Below are positions 12,646 to 26,929 of a stretch of 64,000 nt of DNA, piece after piece. The notes under the pieces are model-generated. The model was not told where the DNA came from. It ran no database searches and saw only the letters and a program-made list of their open reading frames with translations. Both the position numbers and the translations under genes were made by a program. How positions within the stretch are numbered: position 1 is the stretch's first letter; each line of letters starts with the position of its first letter. Source of the DNA: Progne subis subis (taxonomy: Eukaryota; Chordata; Aves; Passeriformes; Hirundinidae). The stretch covers positions 1,674,001 to 1,738,000 of the forward strand of contig JAKJHU010000082.1 of assembly GCA_022316685.1 (NCBI GenBank). The letters are read 5' to 3'.

Positions 12646-15600
12646 GTCCTTCAGACTATAGTGCCTCCAAAATATGTTGGGCTAACCTTGTAGCTTCGGG
12701 TTGTTTTGAAGTATGGTCACTAATCCATGTGAGTTAGGCAGCCACAACTTGTGCTCGCTGTCCAAAAAACAGGGAGGACAAGGCTGTCTCTAAAACTCTT
12801 GGAATGCAAAATAGCGTATAGAAGGGAGGTTTGGGCGAGAGGAAATGCTGGATTGAAAACAGGAGGAGACTGTGGAAACTGGATAACTTGCTGTCTTTGC
12901 TTATAGCTTGGGACATGAGAATTCCAGGCTTCTGTCATGGGCATGAGTCACATGCTGAAGTATGTGTGGTTACAGCAGAAAAAAGATGCAGACGGCTGCA
13001 GAAAATAATATTTATACAATGCTCACTTAAAAAGGCATTCTTTCTTGCTCTAAGCATTAGGACTGGGAAACCTGAACTTTGCGTTCAGGGTTTCTTTGCA
13101 AATATGTATTGATGGCTGCAGATAGAGCTTGGGTCTGTGAGGTTTTTGCAGATGGCTGCTCTTATGAGAAGCTGGATCGCTGCACTTCTGAGGGACAGAC
13201 CACGGGGAAGAGCAGATTCCTCTTGTGCTAGTCCAGCCATGCCAATGGAAATGAAGGAAGAATCCAAACCGTGGTTCTGTGGAGTGCACCTCAGGACAAG
13301 GGATGTGGCAACAACATGGATCCCTGCATGGATGCAAGGGAGCCAGTGGCATGGCAGTATCCAGGGCACTTCTGCTTCTGTGCTGTAGTACCCAGGAGCT
13401 TCTTGAAACAAGTTACTTAGCATTTTAGGGATAGTGGTTAGGGATACCCTAATAACTTGGAAGTAGAGCATTTTCATTGCACATATCTACTTTTCTTCTT
13501 AAAATATTAATAAATGAAATGTTATATTATTGTAACTTGAAGCACTAGATGCTTTCTGAGGTTCCCCTCTGACTTAATTGCACTGACAGGGGTAAAATTT
13601 CTTTTGTAGAAATCTTCATAAGAAGCCTACTTTAATCATTCTTTGCCAAGTACAATCACGTTTATCCACAGCTGCTATGATAACTCCTAAAAGAAAGTAA
13701 AACTGACACATTTGTGCTGGAAATCTGGGCTCCTCTTGTTGGATGCATGCTGAAGATCAGATGTGTAACAGCTGCTTGGTTTATGGGTTTTTCTAAAGGT
13801 GGCTTCTCAGGGAAGTAATCCACAGCTCATCTTTGTAGCTCTGTCATTACAAAGCTGAATGACCTCCACTGCAGGAAGTGATTCCGTCTCTGAGCTGAGG
13901 GAGGGGCTAGGCAGGAACAAAGGCAGTGCACCCAAGTGCAGGTAATGTTCCTAGAAGCTATGTTCAGTTCAATTTAGTAAGTGATTAATTTTCAAATTTG
14001 ATCGATTTTCCCTCTCTAGAGAAGAGGAGGGTATTGTCTGTGGGGTTTGGCTGTAGACACTGAAGAGTCCAGAGCGTGAATAGCACAAAGCCTGTCTCCC
14101 ATGAGCAAAAACTACTTGAGCAGATGTTCTGGTGCAATGAATGTGAAATGAAAGTGAGGTGCTTTATAGATTGTCCCTTTGTAGTAGGGCACAGTCCTGA
14201 TGGAAAATCGCAGGTTAAGCTAATTCTGAGCTTAACCAAACTTGTCTTTTAGCATGCCATGAAGAGTGGTAGTGACCTCCAAATTCCCTTTGGGGATGCT
14301 GATGTAGATCTACTCTGATCTCAGAATCATGTAAACCTGAGGAAGTTCAATGTTGTGTTGCATTACCGTTCAAAATGAGGGTGGAGTCAATTCATGTTCA
14401 TGAAATGTTTGCCAAACAATGATCACTAAAACATGAACTACATTACCCATTGCTGCCTTTTGGTATGGTAACCACTGGAATTATTCATGGACACCTAACT
14501 CAACCTGGCACAAAATACTGCATCTTTTCACAGAGAAAAATTCTCCTTCTTGTTCCTGTAGAGTGTACAAGATTTAAAATAACATTTCCTTGTAGTGTTA
14601 TATTTAGACTGTAGAGTGAGAAGTTATTTCAGTCCTTTAGGATCCTGATTGTAGAGAAAGCTGTAGTCAGGAAGTGATTTACTTACAAAAAAAGATCTTG
14701 TGAATGTGACAGGTAAATGACAGTTCTTGAATATTTGGGTCAAGAAATGAAAATATTCTGGTTTTCATACTGGCAGTTTTATAGATCAAGGCTGCCCTGA
14801 GATGGGTCTGCTGCGCTGTAATTAGGACTGGAACAGAAGGGCTGCTCAATAAAGAAGGTAATTTAGGCAGCTCATACAAAAGGTGGGAGGGAAGAAGCAA
14901 AATAACCTTGTTTTGCCAATAATCTCTAGAATTGAGTGAGGACACCCAAGCATAACAACAAGGTTCAGAGCCATGTTCCTCCTCACTGAGGCAGCAGTGC
15001 TGCAGCCACGTTTCCAGTGCTCATCCCTTAGGGGTGTTTTCAGATGAACCTCTTGAGGGAAGTTCTCCCTGTGACTTTAGCTGGAAATAAGAATAAATTT
15101 AGTGAATGATATGGAACTGACTTTTTTTGCCTGCACTTAGTAATTTGGTTTTTGTTCCTGTAAGCTCTTCCCTGATATACTGTAGGGAATGATTTAGAAA
15201 CTAGACCACTACTTCTGTAGCAATTGCAATAGATCTCATCTGTAGCTTCCAAAGTATATCTTCAAGGGCAATAAACCCACCCTGATGCTAAAGCCAATTA
15301 CCCCAGTGTACCCAGGACAGGTTACAGGCCAGGAATTACTTGTTTTAGATCACTGACAATTTGTCCAGGCTGAAGTCCCTTTATGAAGCTTCCTGCTGAG
15401 TGGTGAGGGCATAAAGCACATGTTCTCCACCCTAGGGAGTTTAGGGGACCTGGAAATCACCAGAGGGGTTTGAACATATATGTCATGCTTGATACTTCTG
15501 AGATCTACTAGGTCTGAGCATTTCCTTTTTTTTTTTTCTTTTTCTGATCCCAGCGTGTGTCTTAATGATGATCAGTGAGACTGAAGTGCCTCGATATGTT

Positions 15601-18600
15601 CAGCTTTGGCTGTCTCAGACTTTGTGTGTGCAATACAAAATATAGCACTGGGTGAGCCCTGAGGATGCCTCAATTGCTGTTTGCAAGGCCACATTAAAGA
15701 ATTAGTAACAAAAGTTAATAATGAAAAATAATCTTAAATAAGGAAGTTGCAGTCTTGCATCTGTTACCTATAAATGTTTAATTCTTGTGTTTTATTGTAT
15801 ACTTGCTATCAGGCAGTGGAATGAGAAAGGGAGGATGTCAGACATTGGCTGTGATGTTTCCAGAAATAATAAGATGACTAAAGTAAACATTTTTGTACTC
15901 AAGTGTTATCAAAATATCTTCCAATTAGCAGTGTGAGCAGGCTAAACTTTCTGAAGTTTTTATTGCCAATTATTTAGGAAGTAAGTAGGACAAAATGTTC
16001 TTAGGAACTCTCCTCTTCTCTATCCTCTCTGCAGGCTTGCATTCTTGCCCCTTTGCATTTTTTTTTTTATTTTATTTTTTTTTTTCTTCTTCTTGCTCCT
16101 AGAAACTGGAGGCGTTTTCAGAGGTATCCAGCACAAGTTTTAAAAACTGAAGCCAGGCTTCCCTAAGGAAAATTCCCACCCAGAGTCTGTCCAGCTGCAC
16201 TTGCTTTAGAAACAAGTCAGGACACAGTTTTTCTCAGGAAGGCAGGACAACATTGCCAAGGATATTTTCAATCCTTAAAAAAAAAGATTTACTGCAGCTC
16301 CAGTAAGCAAACACATGGTTACAGCATGGCTACATTTGTCTCAAGGCAAATTGAAGTAAAGGGGACACTGCAAGCATGAAACCAAGAAATATAAAACCTA
16401 TTTCTGAAAGTGGTAAAGTGCGAGGGAGTAACTTACAAATCACCAGACAAAGAACAGCTTACAAAGTCCAAAGAATCTGAAATGAAGTGAAAGCTAAATA
16501 AATGTAAATGCAGAGGCTATTTTGTTTTACACCAGGTGAGGAATTTGTCTTGATATCAAATTATTGTATACTTCATATGAAAGCAGCCAAATGACATTAA
16601 CCTTTAGGATGTTAATAATTTCCTTGGATCTATGAGAGTTTTAAACTATTAGGAATGTGTTCCCTAAGAGAAGTTTACCATTTTCAGGTAGATTGGCATT
16701 CCCAAAGGAATGATAAAATATAATTTTGGAAAAACTTCCACTTTTGTTGTGTTGTCAGAGAACCAAAGAGCTTGCAGCACAACCAACTATCAAATTACCA
16801 TTAATGTTTCCATTTCAGAGAGCTGCTTCCAGGTTCAAGGCTACATGCAGGCGTCTGTTCTGCTCCAGCACCTGAGAACCTGCTGCTGCCTTGTGGTGAG
16901 CAAATGCACCTGAGCCTGGAGCTTAAAGCAAGTTTGTGCTGAGACTGCTGGACTCCCTTTGGCTCTAAATCCTCAAAAGCCAGGGGAGCTCTCTGCAGAG
17001 GCATCTATAACCACACACTAGGGCACAAATCCACTGAAGAAATTGGATTTAGAGTAAGTGAATGGACTTGTCTTTTGTGTGATTTGATGAATTCCACACC
17101 AGTTCCTGCATTACACTGGAGTCTTTAACAAACAGAAGCAATCTGGAATAGTTGTGAAGCTCTCTATGATTGTGAGATGATGCTTCTAAGTTGTTGACAC
17201 AACTGGTAAACCCCAAACTGCTCTGCAGGCTGAGAGCTTTATAGAGAACAGGTTTATCAAGGAAGGCTGAAGGCACTACAACTGTCTCCACTTTTGACTC
17301 TTAGCTCTTCACTATTGTTTTTATCTTTATTCTGATGGAGGTGCTCCCTGAGTTTGATGCCTTTCTCCCACCCTTACATTACCATCTATTCCCATGCCAC
17401 TGTTGATAATTACATTACAGGCCTGCTATGCCACCAGGGGAATCCGAGGGGTTTGATATAGCAGAGAAAAATGTTCTGTCCTGAAATGATAAATAGGTGT
17501 GTTGTAGTTTCTTGGCTGAAAGATCTGACTCACAGGCTTGGCTCTCTCCCAGGATTACAGCATCCTAAATCAGGATCCCACTGAGTCAGGTGGTCTCTGC
17601 AAGCCAGATCTTTTTTAGCCCTTCTGGTTCCTTTAATACAGCAACAAGCTCTCAGTATCTGAGGGGGCTGTCAAGATGTGACACCAACACCCTCCTTTGG
17701 GTTTTTTAACACTGTGGCTTTTACTGGCCAGGCTCCTGAGAAGAAAATACTGAAGGGTTTTCCCTTTGGTTTGTGGAGAAAAAAAAAATGTATGTGTACA
17801 AAAGTTAGTGAGTGATTTCCTTTTGATACACCTTTAAAAATTATATCTCTCGGCAGTAGTGTTAAACATTTGTCTGATAATGGCAGTATCTACTTGAATG
17901 TATGGAAAGTGTCTTAGACCTGTCACAAGATCAGGCTTAGGCCTTCATTTTAAAGTAAATTATCACCATTAAATCACTTCGAAGGGCAGGAGGGTGTGAG
18001 GTGGAACCCTGTTCTTCATAAACTTTGTGTAAGTTCAATTATGCTTCAGAATGAATTGAAAGTTACTGTGAGGTGTTTCTTGTAGGAAACATGAAGGATC
18101 TGGAGTGTCCCAAAGAGAACACCATTTACTACAAACCCACCTAGAAAAAAACAGGAAACAGGAGATATAGGTGTATATATACCTTAATGGAAGTGGGGGG
18201 AGAAATGAGATGGTTTGTGCACATGCTGAGAAATGAGACCATAGCAAAAGCAGACCCTTGGAGGCCTCCCAGCTCTGGCAGTGACCCCAAGTTCTGATCT
18301 CAGCAGTTGTGTTGTTTTGTGCCATGTCTGGTGCCCTCCTGCCAAGTCTCTCCTTTTTCCCAAGGTGACCTGAGGTTTGTTTCTCTAGCCATGCCCCTTG
18401 GAACAAGCCCGGGTATTATGCTGGGCAATCCCAGTGTTGAACTAACATATGCTTAGGAAAATTCCCAGAAGTTACTCTGGTGAAATTTGGAAGGGGAGAT
18501 GTGGCTACAAATAAGCTTTGTTTTTAAAGAGATGAGGGGTTTTGTAATTTAGTTGCACAGTTCCTAGTCTTTAAGAACTAGATATAGACCTATAGGTGTC

Positions 18601-19667
18601 TTTTTTTTCTTCAGAATTGGTTTCTAAGTGTTTGGAGCAAGCTGCCTAACGTATATAGCATTCTCTTGTTGCAATTTCTGTGAGTGAATAAATTGTATGA
18701 GGGAGAATCTGACACAACATTCTGCTGCAAGCTGAGGTAGTGCTTAATGCATCTGCTCTGGTTTTTGGGTTATTATTGGGCTTTCTCTGTGTGCTCCAAA
18801 CACCAACAAATTCTGCTGACAAAGCACTGCTGTTCCTTGTACAGCATCACAGGAGAAGTTGCCAAATAAGCATTGTGCCAACCTGTTTGATGCAACCAGT
18901 TGGGGAGTCGTGTTTATTGAGCAAGAGTTATAAGCAAAAATGTGTTCTCCATGATTTTTCCTTCTGTTTAATTTCCAAGTTTAGCAGACGCATTTCCTTT
19001 AAGCATGGAATGTATCAGATGATAAAATCCTAGTTAATCTCTTGAGGAGGTTTTTTATTTTTAGCGTTAGCTTCCTCTGGATCTGGGGAAACAGCACAAA
19101 TGAGAATGGATGAATAATGTCTTCCAGCATGTTCATCATCCTTATTCTCCCTCAATGGGAGTTGCTTCCTGTCACTTTATGTAACAGCTCCTCACACTAT
19201 TCCTGTTAATAATGAGTAGCCAAATTGTTGCAGGCAGCAGGCATGTTGCAGTTCCACTCACTGTAAATATCCCACCATGCCTCTTTGACCTCTTATATTT
19301 TTTCATTAATCAGTTAAATCAAAATATCATTGGCTGTTCAAATGGATTTGCTTATGTTTGGTCAGACTCTAGAACGAAATATTTTCCTTTCAACTTGTTG
19401 GCAGTGAACAGAGGGGCTTCAGTTAAGATCCTGGGGTTTGAGTGCCTGATTGCCCCCCTATAGTCACATATTTCATTTCCACCTGATGATATGCCTATAA
19501 TGAGCACAAAGCTGAGTTTCTGTTGCTGTATTGTAGTGATTGTCTGTACAGCTTGTAACTGTTGCTTCATCTACAAGGGTAAGTATTTTGGGTTTTCCCT
19601 TTTTTTAAAGTCTCCTTTTTTAGTAAGGAAGCATATGTAAAATAGAGAAGCCAGAATAATAGAAATG

Positions 19668-19741
19668 CTCAGAAGCCCAAAGCATGATTTAGTTTTCTAG
19701 TTACCTCAGAAGCCCAAAGCATGATTTAGTTTTCTAGTTAC
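19668..19741. repeat. Perfect 37-bp tandem duplication
   Basis: Two identical adjacent copies are present (19668-19704 and 19705-19741), each beginning ctcagaagcccaaagcatga and ending ttttctagttac. There is no difference between them, so the duplication is recent, or it is a sequencing or assembly artefact. Confidence 0.97.
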
Positions 19742-22700
19742 TTCTAACCTTTCCTTGATAGGCTTCTGTCTTACTTGGTCACTGATGCTGAGATCTGAAA
19801 ATTCAATTTTTAGGATAGAGTTGTATTCTAGTTTCTTACCTGCTTGCCTTAGGATGAATCTGGATTCCTAACAGAGGATCTGAGTGTCTGCAGATGGGAA
19901 TCCCACATGAGATCAGTCAAGGCTGTCATTTTGCTGATGCCTCAACCTGAAAACTGAGTGGATGATAAAAACTTGAAGCTGTTTTCAGAGCAGATCGGCA
20001 GCCTAGAACCATGAGTCAGCTCCGCCATGTCATGATGTTAGAGGGAAATTTCATTAAAGCAGTTTTTGGGGGGGAAATGTCATTGTAGAAAGTGGATGGG
20101 AACCAGTGGTAAGTTTAATATCAGCATTATGAAGAGGGTGGAGCAGGCAGAGTGTGAGCAGGTACTTTATCATTCCACAGTATGAATGTGTGAAGAGGTC
20201 ATGCGGCACAAAGCTAGCTTTGCCAATTTTAGACCTTGCCTTTTTCTGTAATAAAACGGTTGCCTGCTCCACTGTCCTTGTGCTGATGATGTTTCTAACC
20301 ATTTGTTCATTATGTGCTTATTCAGTCTGCACTAATCATTTGGGTTTTCTTCAAATAATCTCCTTCTTTATCCATTAGCAAGTTGTTTTCCCTATTTATA
20401 TTTTGAGTGGTGTTTTACTCAGATTTGTCCCATTAGTTAGCTGATGGCTTTGAGCCAACACAGATAATGGGGGAAGATAAGGAAACAGGTTCATAAAGTC
20501 ATTGGAGCGGTTAAATATGGGTAAATTCCAACCAGGGATTTGCACAGTTTAACAAAGGAGGCTGTTTTTACTGTGAGGCACATATTAGCATGTTCAGGTA
20601 GCTTTTGTAAAATCCCTTCAGCATTTACTTGTATATGTAACTCCTTTAAATACCCTTGCAAATCTGGGCTTGATCCTGCTAGTTCCTAGAGATGCGTTTT
20701 ACTTCCAGGTCAGGAGGCAGTCTGTCCAGTCTTTGTGTATAACCTATATGTACATACTTTTAATATATACATATATAAATATGTGTCTGTATTTTGAGTC
20801 CAGACTTTAGTCATTTCTACCCATGCACAGAGTTCATGGCTGTAAGCTATTTATCCTTCTTGTGTCCATACACGCAGATTGCCGATCTCAGTTTTTATAC
20901 ATAGAAACCTCAGTGTCTAAATTCAAATACCTTTGGATTACATCTGTGAAAAGCTGAGTTTGACCATGACTTGGGGCAAGAAAGAGATTCTGGAAGTTTT
21001 ATTGATAGCACATTACTGTTTCCTTGATCTGTGTGAATTAGAGGTGCTGACACATCTTTAAATTGTTGCATTTGCAATGTATTATGTGTTTTTGTTCTTT
21101 GTCAAACGTGTAGTTTGATTTTTGACTTGTTAGAAATAGGCAGGTTTTCTCTCTGTAGCCAATGTAACCTTAGTCTTGTCTGAGATAAAATAATTTGCCA
21201 TTTTTTTCCACCTTATGACTCATTGCTTGTACTGGAATTGCACCCAAGATTAATGGCTCAAGTTTGGGATAGTTGTTTTCTTATATTGGACTGCTGAACT
21301 TGTGGGAAATTTAAATCACTCTCAGTGTGGGAGGCAGCAAAACAATTAACCCATGTGGTAGCATTCAGATTGAGATCCCTGACATGATCTCATCCTGCAT
21401 GTAACTTTGGAAGTTTGGATGTCAGCAAGAAGGCTGAAGAGTAGAATAGATTTGGCATCAGAAAGGAGTTTTTCTTCTTGCTGAGGGTTCTGCAGTGTGA
21501 AGAACCCTTTAGCTCCTTCCTTCCCCAGTACAGGTCGTGTCACAAAAGCCAGATGTCAGTAACACCAAGCCTGTTCAGAAGCCATCAGCTCATCCTGATA
21601 TCAGCTGCACCATTTGTGCTTGATAATCTGCCTGGCTCATCAGCTGTGACATCTTGCTCCAGGAGTGCTTGTTCTGTCTGATTAGTCACATGAAAGAGAA
21701 TTTGTGAGAACAGGACAAAGAGCAATAGGAGTACATTGTTCTGTTTTTTTCTCAGGCTTACAGGTCTGATCTGAGCTACTTTTAAAAGACCATTTGGAAG
21801 ATCTCAACTTCGTGGTGTGCTGGGCATCCAGAGATGAGCCTAGAAGTCATAAATAAGCCAGGATTGGCAGATAAGCAGAACAGTTCTTGCCAACTGAATG
21901 GCATTTTAGTGGTTCCCCTATCTACCTTCCCTGATCTCAGACCTCTATTGCTGCTTCTTAGCCTCATCTCTCATTCTTCAGTCACTTCTCAGCTCTTCTT
22001 GTGGTGGTGGTAGTCCCAAGTGGTTTTTCCTGTTAGACACTTTGTGGATTTATGTCATGATTCCTGCCCAAAGCATATGTAGGTACCTTAGAGTTCGGTT
22101 TCTGTATTACATATTCACTGCTGCAGTTGCAATCTGAACAGTCATCTGTGCTGCTTGTTTTTAATTCTAGTTTTTGTTTCATGGACTTCAGAAATGTAAG
22201 GATGAGGTGGTATTTGTACCTGACTCTCTGGGCTGACTTGTTAGAGGGAGGCACAGGACACTTTCCTTGCCCATGAAGAAGCCAGACTTGAGGCTGTGCA
22301 TGTTCAGAACCCTGTGCTACCCAGGGGTTAAGGGCTGTTTAATGACTTGAGGGCATTCTATTTTCTCATTTCTCCTGAGTGTGTGGAATTCATCATCAGT
22401 GGAAAGATGGAATGACAGGCCCTTTCCTCATGTGTGATCCTGCCAGAGCTCTGCTGCTGCTGGGTCATGTCCACATTGTGTGCTTGGAGATCTTCACCTG
22501 GCACTCAGTACAGCTCCACTTGCTCATGCTGAGGACCTAACCCTTGCTTTTATCATCTGCCAAAGTGCTAGAGCATAGCTGGGAGCTGTTACAGATGAAC
22601 CCCTTTCACTTTCTTCTTTGGTTGTTAAATTTTATTTATGTTAGTCCTCCAGGAACAGTGATGAGACCAAGGTCAGGGCACGCTAACATCTGTTACCTTT

Positions 22701-22989
22701 CTATCTTGTCCCCCCAAGATCAGATTCATTTGATGTCTCCCCCACCCTCCTCCAATTGTACAGCTTAAAGCTGGTTTATGCTGTCAGCAGCTAATTAATA
22801 GTATATTTCACTGAGAATAGCAGCAACCCATCTGGGTTGCAGGCCCTGTAACCCTGTAGCTGAAGTATTGGAAGACTTTACAGATAGCTTTACAAAGCTG
22901 CTTTCTATCTGTTTGGTACAGAAATGGGTACTACTGGGGCTGCCAGGGGAAGGTCCATTGCAATGCACTTCAACTTCAGCAGGTAGCAA

Positions 22990-23620
22990 AGTAGGAGTGT
23001 TGAGCTATCAGTAACAGTCCTTGCCTATTCGTATGGCTGTGCAATCTGTGAGTAGCTTTTGAAGTTCAGGCTCTCCACACTGTGCACAAGTCAGCACGAA
23101 GTGCTCTGAATCGATTTCATTCACCCTGGCATGCTCATATACACCAGGACTCTGAAACTCTTGGATAGTGATTCGTGTCCCTGCTGGTTTTTTGGGATGG
23201 GAAGTTGTCAGTGTCACTGAGTAGAGCCCTCCTGCTGTTGTGGCCACATCACAAGTCTGTGCTCCCAGCCCAGTGCTAAACCCAGCTTATTCAGAGCAGC
23301 TGTGGTGCCACGAGCTCAGAGGAGCCTCTCACCATGCAGGTATTCACCAGGTTCGGCAGGAGCTGCCCCAGAATGTCTGGGCCAAGGGCTTCTGCTGAAT
23401 TTCTGCTGCCAGCCACATCCAATCCAGTCAAGCAAGAGAAAGCTGAAGCTGCCTCAGAAGATTTGAGTCCTAGCTTGGCAGCAGGCATGAGGGGGGTGGT
23501 CAGACCCTGAAGCCCAGAGCCAGCCCATGTCCCCGTGTTCAGTGAGTGCTGTAACCAGGGCAGCACTTAGACATGCGTTAAACGTCACGGCATAGAGGTT
23601 CTCAAATGAGTGCAGCAATC
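22990..23620 (-). pseudogene. Protein-like minus-strand remnant, unidentified
   Basis: Two minus-strand open frames with protein-like composition lie head to tail in different frames. The upstream one (23566-23291) has the stretch LGPDILGQLLPNLVNTCMV and ends at GSSELVAPQLL. The downstream one (23247-23008) contains VATTAGGLYSVTLTTSHPKK, then a stretch ending EHARVNEIDSEHFVLTCAQC, and ends in LTDCTAIRIGKDCY. A third short piece (about 23610-23520) reads NLYAVTFNACLSAALVTALT in yet another frame. Frameshifts and stops separate the pieces, as expected of a decayed coding sequence without introns. I do not recognise the parent gene. No clear poly(A) or target duplication was seen. It could be a decayed retrocopy, a remnant of a local gene, or chance. 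Confidence 0.4.
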
Positions 23621-23967
23621 ACAATGTGATTAAAGAAGAAAAGACAAACTGTATACAATCTTTGCTTCATTTGAAAAATTTTTAAAAAATCTTGTATCTA
23701 CTTATTTTGCATTCTGTTTTTACCTGAAAGTAGCCTGTGCAAGCTGTGATGTGGAACTGTTCTTGTAAGTGAAATTAGGACCTATGGAAAGACCACTCCC
23801 TTGATCAAGGGGGCAAGGAGTAAGTGCTACATTACATGAAACAATTCATGTTTCTCTCAGTTCTTCAGACAACCTTCAGAAACTCAATGCCTTCTTGCTA
23901 GAAAAATTAACTATCTTCTTCACTTTCATCTGTTTTGATGCATTCTAATATAAAGGATTAATTTGAA

Positions 23968-24092
23968 AAGACATTCAAAGCCCACCTGGTTCCTGTGTGA
24001 CCTGGTCTAGGTGACCCTGCCTTGGCAGAGGGATGGATTGGATAATCTCCAGAGGTCCCTTCCAACCCTAGTGATCCTGTGACTCTGTGAAA
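23968..24092 (+). mobile_element. CR1 LINE 3' end fragment
   Basis: This matches the CR1 tail: acattcaaagcccacctggt, then gtgacctggtctaggtgacc, ctgccttggcagaggga, tggataatctccagaggtcc and cttccaaccctagtgatcct, ending in a degenerate ATTCTATG-type tail (gtgactctgtg). It is 5'-truncated and in forward orientation. It lies a few hundred bases from the minus-strand protein-like remnant at 23.0-23.6 kb. Confidence 0.88.
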
Positions 24093-26929
24093 TAGCTCCG
24101 TATTTCTGGAAACTCTCTTTAGACTAACTTTGAAAGGGATGGATATCTCAAAAAGTACATTATTTCACCCTTCAATTTGCAGGGCTGAGCATCTTTCTCA
24201 CACTGGACAGTAATGCAGTAACTCAGATAAGTAACACAGAAGTTTTATGGCTTCAAAATATGTGACTGGAGGCATTTTATTCCTATTTTTAAATGAACAC
24301 AGAGGCCCAGAGAGACCTTCTGTGTGATGATCTGTGTCAGAGCTAAAAAAACAAGATGAACTTCAACCTGTCCCTGCTCCTAAAAACTTGACACTAAACT
24401 TTACACTTAACATTAGATATCTGCAGGAAATGTTTAGGTATGAGTGGCAGCCCTTGCAGATGCTGCCTCTGTGAAACACCCAGTGAGCTCTGCCTGTGCC
24501 ATTCTCCAAGCACAAGTCAATGCACTCAACATGGCAGCAGTTCAGCCCTGGAGGAAAGTTTGCAGTCAGGCTGCTGATACAACATTCTTTCCTTACAACA
24601 GAGAAGGAAAACACAGTTTCCCAGGGCAAAGTGTCCAACACACTTCCTGTATGAACCAATTTTAGATCATAAAACAAATTTTTGTTTGAATTAATCATGA
24701 GGGCCAGCAGTCCCATTAGTGACTAAACAGTTCTCTGTATTTTGGTAGAAGGGGGGTTGTGTTTAGGCTTTCTTATACAGCTACAGACCTTCCTAGAAGC
24801 TGGTTTTGTGGGTTATCTTACAGATGCTTATCGTGTGGGTGTTACTGATTATCTGAGACGAGTTCAGATTGTCTCAGGCATTGAACTCTGAGGGCCAGGA
24901 ATGGAGCTTGTGCTGCAAAGTGTGGTGAGAAAGGAGCAGGATAAGAACTTATCTGTCAATCTCGGTTCGCAAACGGGCCAAAAGTCCCACAGACCTGAAG
25001 GCAGTGATGCTTTCTGATGACAACTGGATTTCTATAACTACTAAAATTCTCATTAAGGTCTGTATAGATTTGATTTAAAAGGGTTAAACTAAAACAACCT
25101 TTTAATGTACGTCATAGCAGAAGATACTCTTCTACACTTATTGTTCTGTGATTCTCTCTTTAAAATGAGCCCTCAAGTCTGCTGCTGTGCCACAAACTGA
25201 ATGCAGATCTCATGTATTCCATGCTTGGATGTTAGTTTTGGTATTTCAGTTTTGTGTCTTGGCAAATGAGAGAGATATTCTTCAGCTAAAATAGCTGGCA
25301 CTGACTGCTAATTGTGACTAACTTCTACTGATGAGTTAGACAATGTCCTACCAAATAACAATAAAAAGGGATTTTTTTTTTTTTCCCCAGATTATTGTAA
25401 GGCTCTTGTTTAGACCATATTGTAGAAGTTCTGTTCATTTCGAATCTTTCTAGGATGAATTTCTGGATCAGCCTATCTCTTCTAAGCCACAGTTGGACAA
25501 TGTTGACACTGCCTCTCCAGAGACTCCTCACTTATACAAATGTATTTCTTTGTTTTGGTCTTGCTACTGATTCTTTGCTGCTGAAATGAATTGCAGCTGC
25601 TTTGCCTCCTTTCTGAAACTATGATCTGCCTTCCCTTGTGCCATCATTCTATTGGGAGAAATATTTGAACCACTCTGACTTGTTTTGTTATGCCTCTGCA
25701 GCATTTTTATATTTACCACCTCTTACTATGGCTCAACATGAGGGAGAAGCTTGGAGTCCTCAATTCCTACTTGCTGGGACAAGCTGTATTCTTCCCTTTT
25801 GGCTTCAGGCCTTTACCCTGCACTTTGGTTTTGGAACACATGAACAAAGTAGCCATTTTCAGACCTTCCAGCTACCACAGATTTAAGCCATTTCTCTTTG
25901 ATAGCCCTACTGCTTCTTCCTATACTTCTACCTATGTTCATCCTAATCTTTCTGGTGGAAGGCAGTATGAAGGCAGGAAGTATGCTGAAAGTTATACTTT
26001 CCTTTCTGATAACTCCTCTTTGCTCTGCCTGTTCCTCTGTTCTCTGACAAAACAAGATCAGTCTCCAAAAACTAAATAATTAGTAAATAAAGACCAGGGT
26101 ATCTCGGTAATTCTTCACTATCTGTATGTATTGAGGTGGTGACGGGAGATTTTCCCAAGGGTTTTTACTTTGCTTCTTATATAATTTTTTTTCCCCCCCC
26201 ATGGTGAGTTTTGGATCTGCTGATCATGGGTGACTTTCAGCCCACAAAAACACAGCAGGGTGAGCACAATGTACCCTGCTTGACTTTCAGCTCATATTTT
26301 TGCCCTCCCTACTGTGACACACTCATCTCATTCTTTGCCAAACAAAGAACATTTTGCACTTAAGATGAAAATAAATGAAATGGCAATGGCAGAATGCCCA
26401 AACTTGCTGTTTCTGCTTTTTGTGCAATAACAGTGCACAGTGGCGTTTTGGAATCTGATGGGAACAATAGCAAAGCTCTGTGCAGGAGAAATGCATGCGG
26501 TTAAGTGATCAAAGAGGAAAGAAACTGATTATGCAAACCTGGAACAAATATAAAAGGGGATGTTTCTTATTTTAAGGTCAAAGTAATTAAATGCTCAGTA
26601 AGAACAGCCTTTGTCATTCACTTAAGTAATAGCTACTCGCTCAGATTCATCTTCAGTGTCCTCTCTGCCTGCTGCTTTAAGGTGACTTATGAACAATGAG
26701 GCATCTCTTTATTTAAAGCATTTCTGGAAAAGTGGTTGTTGCCCAGCCTTTTGTCTGCAGGTTCTTCCGGCTGTCCTTAGAGCACCTCGGTGTCTCCACT
26801 CCTGGAGCACAGAAAGCCCTGATGTGGGCCCCATTCACAAATGATGACACACAGGAGTCCCCTTCGTTCATTTTGGGAGTCTTTCCTTGGAAAAATGGGG
26901 AAGCGAGATCTAAATGACAAAATGCTGTC
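24093..26929. other. Intergenic sequence without recognised genes
   Basis: A 129-codon + frame at 25690-26079 is the longest; it shows no recognisable domain and is probably chance. No repeats were recognised. Confidence 0.55.

Larger units (their letters stand above)
11651..22989. other. AT-leaning intergenic sequence without recognised genes
   Basis: The sequence is CpG-poor, with short unrelated open frames on both strands. Simple repeats occur at 12.6, 15.5 and 16.06 kb, with an AT-rich stretch near 20.75 kb and the 37-bp duplication at 19.67 kb. If the island at 11.4 kb starts a non-coding transcript on the + strand, its later exons would lie here, but they cannot be recognised from sequence alone. 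Confidence 0.55.

Noticed and set aside
13921..13955. miR-17-like text (aagtgcaggtaatg)
   Set aside because: It shares only a few bases with the miR-17 family, lacks the seed in the right place and does not form a hairpin.
17430..17450. CTCF-like text gccaccaggggaatccgag
   Set aside because: It matches only part of the CTCF core and nothing else supports a boundary element.
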